Origin: JAGWRI01 sp963728785
GTDB taxonomy: Bacteria > Gemmatimonadota > Gemmatimonadetes > Gemmatimonadales > Gemmatimonadaceae
NCBI GenBank assembly: GCA_963728785.1
Contig: CAVSKV010000004.1
Location: forward strand, 930,001 to 994,000
Length of the DNA stretch: 64,000 bases
Direction of reading: 5' to 3'
The notes beneath the pieces are model-generated. The model did no database searches, had not been told where the DNA came from, and saw only the letters and a program-made list of their open reading frames with translations. Of this stretch, positions 59,014 to 64,000 are shown in pieces. Made by a program: the position numbers and the translations under genes. Position 1 is the first letter of the stretch; the number at the start of each line of letters is the position of its first letter.

Positions 59014-59493
59014 ATGGCTGAATTCACGGGAACTCCCTCGGGCCAAGGCCGCCGTGTCGCGGTGCTGGCCAGTCGGTTCAACGACTCGATCACGACGAGG
59101 CTGGCCGATGGGGCGATGGATGCCCTGGTGCGCCACGGGGTGGCCGCCGCCGATGTGGACCTCGTGTGGGTCCCGGGTGCGTGGGAACTGCCCGTTGCCG
59201 CCCGGCGGCTCATGGCCAGCGACCGTTACGACGCGGTCGTCGCAGTGGGCGCCGTGATCCGCGGTGAGACTCCGCACTTCGATTACGTGGCGGGCGAGGC
59301 GTCGCGCGGGCTGGCCCGTGCGTCGGCGGAATTCGAGACGCCCGTCGGGTTCGGGTTGCTCACCTGCGATACGGTGGAGCAGGCCGAGGCTCGCGCCGGC
59401 GGCGGGCATGGCAACAAGGGGTGGGACGCGGCGCTGGCCGCGCTGGAGATGATCGATCTGCTCGACCGCCTGGACGTCCCGGATGAGGGTTGA
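59014..59493 (+). CDS. ribH: 6,7-dimethyl-8-ribityllumazine synthase
   Basis: 159 aa. RVAVLASRFNDSITTRLADG, WVPGAWELPVAARRLM, VAVGAVIRGETPHFDYVAGE, GFGLLTCDTVEQAEARAG and GNKGWDAALAALEM are lumazine synthase signatures. It starts with no gap after the ribBA stop and overlaps nusB by 11 bp. Confidence 0.96.
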   Translation: MAEFTGTPSGQGRRVAVLASRFNDSITTRLADGAMDALVRHGVAAADVDLVWVPGAWELPVAARRLMASDRYDAVVAVGAVIRGETPHFDYVAGEASRGLARASAEFETPVGFGLLTCDTVEQAEARAGGGHGNKGWDAALAALEMIDLLDRLDVPDEG

Positions 59494-59893
59494 GACGCGC
59501 GCCCGGGCACGGGCGCTGCAGGCGGTGTACGCGTGGGACCTGCGCGGCGCGCCCGACCTGGACCGGGTGGCCACGGCGATCTGGGACGATCTCGCCATCG
59601 CGCCCGACGAGCGACACCTGGCCGGCCTGCTCGTGCGCGAGATCATCGCCCACGGCGATGAGATCGATCGTCAACTGGCCGAAGTCACCACGAACTGGCG
59701 GCTGGAGCGGCTGGGAGTCATCGAGCGCACGGTGCTGCGCGTGGCCGCCGCCGAACTGTACCGCGGCGAGACGCCGGCCCGCGTCGTGATCCAAGAAGCG
59801 ATCCGACTTGCCGAGCGTTACGGGAGCGAGCAAAGCGCGCGATTCGTGAACGGCGTGGTCGACGCCCTCGCCCGCCGCATGGGACGCCTCTAG
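59483..59893 (+). CDS. nusB: Transcription antitermination factor NusB
   Basis: 136 aa, all-helical. RVETRARARALQAVYAWD, LEVIERTVLR-type LGVIERTVLRVAAAELYRG, ARVVIQEAIRLAERYGSE and RFVNGVVDALARRMG are typical. It works with NusE/S10 in rRNA antitermination. The ribH-nusB order is widely conserved; here the genes overlap by 11 bp. Confidence 0.95.
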   Translation: MRVETRARARALQAVYAWDLRGAPDLDRVATAIWDDLAIAPDERHLAGLLVREIIAHGDEIDRQLAEVTTNWRLERLGVIERTVLRVAAAELYRGETPARVVIQEAIRLAERYGSEQSARFVNGVVDALARRMGRL

Positions 59894-61002
59894 TGCGCAT
59901 CCTCGTCGTCAACTGGCAGGACCGCGAGAATCCGCTGGCCGGGGGCGCGGAGATTCACCTGCACGAGATCTTCGGCCGCCTCGCCGCCAAGGGGCATGAG
60001 ATCGTCCTGCTCTGCGGCGGCTGGCCGGACGCGCCGTCGCGCGCCGTGTTCGACGGGATCGACGTGCACCGCGTGGGCACGCGGCACACATTTCCGTTCC
60101 TCGCCCGCCGGTACCACGCGCAGCGACTCACCGGTACGTACGACGTGCTGGTGGAGGATGTGAACAAGATTCCGCTCTATACGCCCCGCTGGGGAGCGCC
60201 GCGGTTGATGACCCTCGTGCCGCATCTGTTCGGCGCCACCGCGTTCCGGGAGTTCGCGGCCCCGCTGGCCGCGGCCGTCTGGATCGCCGAGCGGCCGCTG
60301 GGCCGCGTCTACCGCAACGTGCCGTTCGAGGCGATCAGCGAGAGCACCAGGGACGACCTGGCCCACCGGGGAATTGAACGGGCGCAGATCGAGGTGATCT
60401 ATCCCGGCATCGACAGCGCGGCCTATACCCCGGCGCCCGGATCGCGCGCGCCGCTGCCGACGTTCACCTATCTCGGCCGACTCAAGCACTACAAGGGAGT
60501 GCACCTGGTGATCCGGGCTTTCGCCGCCATGCAGCACCGGAATGCGGTGTTGGAAATCGCCGGAGCGGGGGACTACCGTCCGCAGCTCGAACAGTTGGCA
60601 AGGTCGCTTGACCTGGCCTCGCGCGTGCGGTTTCTTGGGCGTATCGGCGAGCAGGACAAGCTGGCGTTGCTGCGCCGGTCGTGGGCACTGGCGTTCGCAT
60701 CGCCCAAGGAGGGGTGGGGAATCACGAATCTGGAGGCCGCAGCCTGCGCCACGCCCGTGGTTGCCTCGAATTCTCCGGGAATTCGCGAATCGGTGCGCGA
60801 CGGCGAGACCGGGTTCCTCGTGCCGCACGGCGACACCGATGCCATGGCGGCGGCGCTGGACCGGCTGGCCGCGGACCCCATGCTCGTCGAACGGTTGGGC
60901 GGCCAGGCGCGGCGCTTTGCCGAAAGCTTTACGTGGGAACGGGCTGCCGAGCAGACCGAACAGCACCTGGCCCGCATCCTTGCTATGGAGGTCTCTGGCT
61001 GA
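59893..61002 (+). CDS. Glycosyltransferase family 4 protein
   Basis: 369 aa GT-B fold. The N-terminal domain has GGAEIHLHEIFGRLAAKGHE. The C-terminal half has FTYLGRLKHYKGVHLVIRAF, LEIAGAGDYRPQLEQLA and the E-x7-E site in SPKEGWGITNLEAAACATPV. It transfers a sugar from a nucleotide donor to a lipid or glycan, probably in envelope polysaccharide synthesis. It shares one base with nusB and with hpf. Confidence 0.9.
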   Translation: MRILVVNWQDRENPLAGGAEIHLHEIFGRLAAKGHEIVLLCGGWPDAPSRAVFDGIDVHRVGTRHTFPFLARRYHAQRLTGTYDVLVEDVNKIPLYTPRWGAPRLMTLVPHLFGATAFREFAAPLAAAVWIAERPLGRVYRNVPFEAISESTRDDLAHRGIERAQIEVIYPGIDSAAYTPAPGSRAPLPTFTYLGRLKHYKGVHLVIRAFAAMQHRNAVLEIAGAGDYRPQLEQLARSLDLASRVRFLGRIGEQDKLALLRRSWALAFASPKEGWGITNLEAAACATPVVASNSPGIRESVRDGETGFLVPHGDTDAMAAALDRLAADPMLVERLGGQARRFAESFTWERAAEQTEQHLARILAMEVSG

Positions 61003-61307
61003 TGGAGATCATTTTGCACGGGCACCACGCCCCGATGTCTCCCCGACTGCAACGTCGGGCCCGCGAGGCCGTGAGCAAGCTCGCCCGGCGGCTGGGCCGC
61101 CCCGTGGATGCGGTCGTTCGCTTCGAGGAAGATGGGCCCGCCCGGCGCGTCGAAATCACGCTCCACGCTCCGCGCCGCAAGCCGATCATCGCTGAAGCCC
61201 GCGCTCGGTACACCGGGACGGCGTTGGGCGAGGCGCTCGATCGTTTAGGCGTGCAGATTGACCGGGTGCGCCGCCAACGCCTCGCCCGGCGCCTCGCCCG
61301 CGTATGA
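61002..61307 (+). CDS. hpf: Ribosome hibernation-promoting factor, short type
   Basis: 101 aa. MEIILHGHHAPMSPRLQRRA, FEEDGPARRVEITLHAP and YTGTALGEALDRLGVQIDRV match the HPF/RaiA fold, which binds the decoding centre of idle ribosomes. The C-terminal dimerisation domain of long HPF is missing. Placing it before hprK and the PTS genes recalls the hpf-ptsN neighbourhood of Proteobacteria. Confidence 0.85.
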   Translation: MEIILHGHHAPMSPRLQRRAREAVSKLARRLGRPVDAVVRFEEDGPARRVEITLHAPRRKPIIAEARARYTGTALGEALDRLGVQIDRVRRQRLARRLARV

Positions 61308-62299
61308 GCCCCTCGCCGAAGGGTGTTACCAATCCGCCGCTCACGGCGGGGCGCCTGCTGGAACGCATGCGCGATACCCTCGAACTGTCGCTGGTCGACG
61401 GCACCGGGTCGTTGGAGCGGGTCATCACGAGCCCCAACATCTCGAGCCCGGGCCTCGTACTCGCCGGCTACACCGAACGCTTTCCCGGCCACCGGCTCCA
61501 GGTGCTCGGCGAGACCGAGGTCACGTACCTCGATACCCGACCGCCGGACGAGCGGCGGCGTGTCCTTCATCTGTTCTTCTCGCACGCCATACCGTGCGTG
61601 TTCGTGACCAAGGGACTTCCGCTTCCCGCCGGCGTCGTCGACGCGGCGCGCGCGGCCGGCGTCCCGGTGTTCACCTCGGCACTCAAGACCAACGAGTTCT
61701 ACACCCGCATCAAACCGTGGCTCGAGGACGAATTCGCCCCCACCACGAGCATCCACGGCTCCCTGGCCGACGTCTTCGGCGTGGGGCTGCTCTTCATGGG
61801 GCGCAGCGGCATCGGGAAGTCGGAGTGCGTGCTCGACCTCGTGGAGCGCGGGCATCGCCTGGTGGCGGATGACCTCGTGTTCGTCAAACGTCGCGGTACC
61901 GACGTGCTCATCGGCAGTGGCCACGAGATGCAGCGTCACTGCATGGAAATCCGCGGAGTGGGGCTGGTGGACGTGCCGGCGGTATTCGGCATTCGGGCGG
62001 TACGCCAGCAGAAGCGCATCGAGGTCGTGGTACAGCTCGAGGAGTGGCACCAGGACATGCCGATTGATCGCACCGGGCTCGACGGCGAGTCGACGGCGAT
62101 TCTCGACGTCGAATTACCGAAGATCACCGTCCCGCTCAACCCCGGCAAGAACATCACCGTGGTCGCTGAGGTGATCGCGATGAACCATCTGCTCAAGTAC
62201 AGCGGGTTCGATCCCGCCGAGCGATTCAACGCCCGGCTCATCGGACACATGCGCGCGGCAGCCGACGTTACGCGGTACCTGCAGGAAGACAATGAATAG
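61304..62299 (+). CDS. hprK: HPr kinase/phosphorylase
   Basis: 331 aa. The N-terminal domain is followed by SIHGSLADVFGVGLLFMGRS, then GIGKSE with Walker A Lys172, RLVADDLVFVKR, and the HprK signature MEIRGVGLVDVPAVFG. It phosphorylates and dephosphorylates Ser46 of HPr according to metabolite levels. It overlaps the EIIA gene by 8 bp, strongly linking it to this PTS. The HPr gene is not in the window and may follow EIID. Confidence 0.95.
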   Translation: MSPSPKGVTNPPLTAGRLLERMRDTLELSLVDGTGSLERVITSPNISSPGLVLAGYTERFPGHRLQVLGETEVTYLDTRPPDERRRVLHLFFSHAIPCVFVTKGLPLPAGVVDAARAAGVPVFTSALKTNEFYTRIKPWLEDEFAPTTSIHGSLADVFGVGLLFMGRSGIGKSECVLDLVERGHRLVADDLVFVKRRGTDVLIGSGHEMQRHCMEIRGVGLVDVPAVFGIRAVRQQKRIEVVVQLEEWHQDMPIDRTGLDGESTAILDVELPKITVPLNPGKNITVVAEVIAMNHLLKYSGFDPAERFNARLIGHMRAAADVTRYLQEDNE

Positions 62300-62681
62300 C
62301 ACACCCCGCGCCATCGTCGCCGGCCACGGCGAATTCGCTGCCGGTCTGGTATCGGCCGTGGAGCAGATCACGGGGCGCGGCCACCTGTTCCATCCCATTG
62401 CCGTCCCCGAGTTGAGCGCCACCGACATCGAGGCGTTGCTCCGGGAGACGATGGAGCGCACCGGAGCGCGGGTGTTGTTCACCGATCTGCACGCCGGCAG
62501 CTGTACGATGGCGGCGCGCCGCATCCTGCGTGGGATGCCCGATGCGGTGCTCGTTTCCGGCGCCAATTTGCCGGCGCTGCTCGACTTCGCCTTCGCCGAC
62601 GCCAAGCCAGCCGCTACCGCGGCGCGCCACGCGGCCGACCGCGGACGCGCCTCCATCGACGCCGTCGAAGGCACGCCGTGA
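62292..62681 (+). CDS. PTS EIIA, mannose family
   Basis: 129 aa. IVAGHGEFAAGLVSAVEQI carries the phospho-acceptor His12. LLRETMERTGARVLFTDLHA and GSCTMAARRI follow the fold of the ManX N-domain. It receives phosphate from HPr and passes it to EIIB. Start overlaps hprK by 8 bp, and its stop overlaps EIIB (GTGA). Confidence 0.88.
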   Translation: MNSTPRAIVAGHGEFAAGLVSAVEQITGRGHLFHPIAVPELSATDIEALLRETMERTGARVLFTDLHAGSCTMAARRILRGMPDAVLVSGANLPALLDFAFADAKPAATAARHAADRGRASIDAVEGTP

Positions 62682-63166
62682 CGCTCGCGTTGTACCGCAT
62701 CGACGACCGGCTGATTCACGGACAGGTGTTGCTCGGGTGGGGCCAGCCCCTCGATGCCGGCTTCATCGTACTCGTGGACGACGCGGTGGCCGCCAGCGAA
62801 TGGGAGCGCGAGCTGTACCGCATGGCCGTGCCGCCCGGCATGGACGTGTACTTCCATACGGCGGCCGACGGCGCAGCCGAACTCGACCGCTACCGCGCCG
62901 ACCCCCGTCCCGGCATCCTGCTCACCGGCGACGTGAACACCATGCGAGCACTCGTTGCGGCCAACGGGATCCCCGCCGTGAACGTGGGGGGAATCCACCA
63001 CCGCAGCGACCGCGTGCAACGGTTGCGCTACGTGTTCCTGGCCCCCGACGAAGAGCAGGCCCTGCGCGACATGGCCGCCCGCGGCGTCGCGGTGACGGCG
63101 CAGGACGTGCCCTCGGCCCGGCCCGTGTCGCTGGACGAGATCCTGGCCGCGAGCGCCGCCTCGTGA
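62678..63166 (+). CDS. PTS EIIB, mannose/sorbose family
   Basis: 162 aa from GTG 62678. YRIDDRLIHGQVLLGWGQPL contains the phospho-acceptor His14. VLVDDAVAASEWERELYRMA and NVGGIHHRSDRVQRLRYVFL are typical of EIIB-Man. Shares one base with the EIIC start. Confidence 0.92.
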   Translation: MTLALYRIDDRLIHGQVLLGWGQPLDAGFIVLVDDAVAASEWERELYRMAVPPGMDVYFHTAADGAAELDRYRADPRPGILLTGDVNTMRALVAANGIPAVNVGGIHHRSDRVQRLRYVFLAPDEEQALRDMAARGVAVTAQDVPSARPVSLDEILAASAAS

Positions 63167-63846
63167 TGTTCGCCGGCGTGCTCCCGATCGCCCTCCTGGG
63201 CGGCGTCGCCGGGCTCGACACGGTGAGCTTCCCGCAGGCGATGATCTCGCGGCCCATCGTGGCCGCTACGTTGGGCGGTGCGCTCGTGGGCGCTCCGGCC
63301 CCGGGACTTCTCGTGGGCGCTGTACTCGAGTTGATCGCGCTCGAGACGCTCCCCGTGGGCGCGTCCCGCTACCCGGAATGGGGCTCGGCTTCGGTCGTGG
63401 CGGGCAGCATCTACGGAGCCACCGCTGGATCGGCGGTAGGCGCGCTGACGGTGGCCGTGCTGGGCGGCCTGATCGTGGCCTGGCTCGGGGGCTGGACGAT
63501 GGTCAAGGTCCGGCAGCGCAACGCGGTCGTCGCCACGGCGCACCAACCCGCCCTCGACGCCGGCTCGCGGGGGGCAGTGGTGGGAGTGCAATTGGCGGGG
63601 CTCACCGCCGACCTCGTGCGCGGCATCGTGCTGAGCGGGCTGGCGTATGCCGCCCTGGTGCCGGCCGAAGCCGCGCTGCTCGCCCGCTGGACTCTCTCCG
63701 AACGCTCGTCGCGGGCTGCCCTGGTCGCCACGGCTGCCAGCGTGGCCGCGGCCGCCGCGTGGAAACTCTTCCACTCCACGAGTTGGGCCCGCTGGTTCTT
63801 CCTCGGCGGCCTGGGCCTCGGGTTGCTCGCCTTGGCGGTACGATGA
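63166..63846 (+). CDS. PTS EIIC, mannose/sorbose family
   Basis: 226 aa with about six hydrophobic segments (VLPIALLGGVAGLDTVSFPQ, TLGGALVGAPAPGLLVGAVL, VVAGSIYGATAGSAVGALTV, WFFLGGLGLGLLALAV). SFPQAMISRPIVAATLGG is the EIIC-Man/SorC signature. It is the membrane channel part; shorter than the usual ~260 aa, lacking part of the C-terminal region. The stop overlaps the EIID start (ATGA). Confidence 0.85.
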   Translation: MFAGVLPIALLGGVAGLDTVSFPQAMISRPIVAATLGGALVGAPAPGLLVGAVLELIALETLPVGASRYPEWGSASVVAGSIYGATAGSAVGALTVAVLGGLIVAWLGGWTMVKVRQRNAVVATAHQPALDAGSRGAVVGVQLAGLTADLVRGIVLSGLAYAALVPAEAALLARWTLSERSSRAALVATAASVAAAAAWKLFHSTSWARWFFLGGLGLGLLALAVR

Positions 63847-64000
63847 CGGCCCCGTCCGCCGTGCATCCACCCCTGCCGTGGCGCGTCCGCGCCGCCATCC
63901 TCCTGCGGCTGTTCGCCATCCAGGGATCGTGGAATTACGAAACGCTAATGGGAAACGGGATGGCGTTCTGCCTCGAGCCGGCGCTCCGGTCGCTGCCCGG
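63843..64000 (+). CDS. PTS EIID, mannose family, N-terminal part (runs off right edge)
   Basis: The first 52 codons are visible from ATG 63843. LLRLFAIQGSWNYETLMGNG followed by MAFCLEPALRSLP is the N-terminal signature of EIID-Man/AgaD proteins. Order A-B-C-D is that of complete mannose-type systems. Rest of the gene and any HPr/EI genes lie outside the window. Confidence 0.88.
   Translation, partial: MTAPSAVHPPLPWRVRAAILLRLFAIQGSWNYETLMGNGMAFCLEPALRSLP

Overview
The window is high-GC chromosomal DNA (about two thirds G+C by eye), densely packed with genes, and contains no rRNA or tRNA gene that I could recognise. The gene content points to Gemmatimonadota: a SARP/BTAD-type regulator fused to a membrane helix and TPR repeats, a sortilin/BNR-repeat secreted hydrolase, many Ig-like lipoproteins and outer-membrane barrels, an Oar-like TonB receptor, M1 and M61-like secreted peptidases, and a mannose-family PTS cluster with HPr kinase. 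This is inferred from gene content; no 16S rRNA gene is present to confirm it.

Layout. 1-12.4 kb: export-oriented and housekeeping genes (partial gamma-glutamyltranspeptidase, 1056-aa sortilin-type protein, dNK-like kinase, M61-like and M1 peptidases, DnaQ-like exonuclease, quinone oxidoreductase, Old Yellow Enzyme). 12.5-20.6 kb: a three-domain kinase/M23/aminotransferase fusion, an outer-membrane barrel, a Tyr/Gly-rich secreted protein, a PP2C phosphatase with a 53-aa basic protein upstream, and asnS. 20.6-33.4 kb: an accessory-looking block of Ig-like lipoproteins, a membrane-anchored BTAD regulator, a TonB receptor, a tandem pair of duplicated lipoprotein genes and a di-heme peroxidase. 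Two of its lipoprotein genes share a conserved upstream block with 11-bp direct repeats of the kind SARP regulators bind. 33.4-45.9 kb: mazG, then a tightly overlapping run alr-deoB-cdd-lipoprotein-barrel-REC/histidine kinase-mtaB-miaB-comFB-comEC. 45.7-51 kb: a trans-sulfuration enzyme divergent from an Lrp/AsnC regulator with two palindromes between them, class I fructose-bisphosphatase, a four-helix-bundle (S23/IVP-type) gene, and the methylmalonyl-CoA mutase catalytic subunit. 51.1-64 kb: one continuous run of 17 same-strand genes, most with overlapping or abutting start and stop codons (fmdB-like, argS, pfkB-family, purM, barrel, ribD-ribE-ribBA-ribH, nusB, glycosyltransferase, hpf, hprK, PTS EIIA/B/C/D). 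It runs off the right edge.

Most unusual structures: (i) the four-helix-bundle gene lies between two arrays of the same 16-bp repeat in opposite orientation (9 units left, 5 units right), an arrangement like the stem-ORF-stem layout of 23S rRNA intervening sequences but placed between protein genes; (ii) the SARP-like 11-bp direct repeats shared by two lipoprotein genes either side of a BTAD regulator gene; (iii) a 24-bp element at the 3' ends of two unrelated minus-strand genes that supplies both stop codons and, at one site, runs into an octamer array; (iv) three genes with a -10-like hexamer exactly 6 nt before a start codon, suggesting leaderless transcripts.
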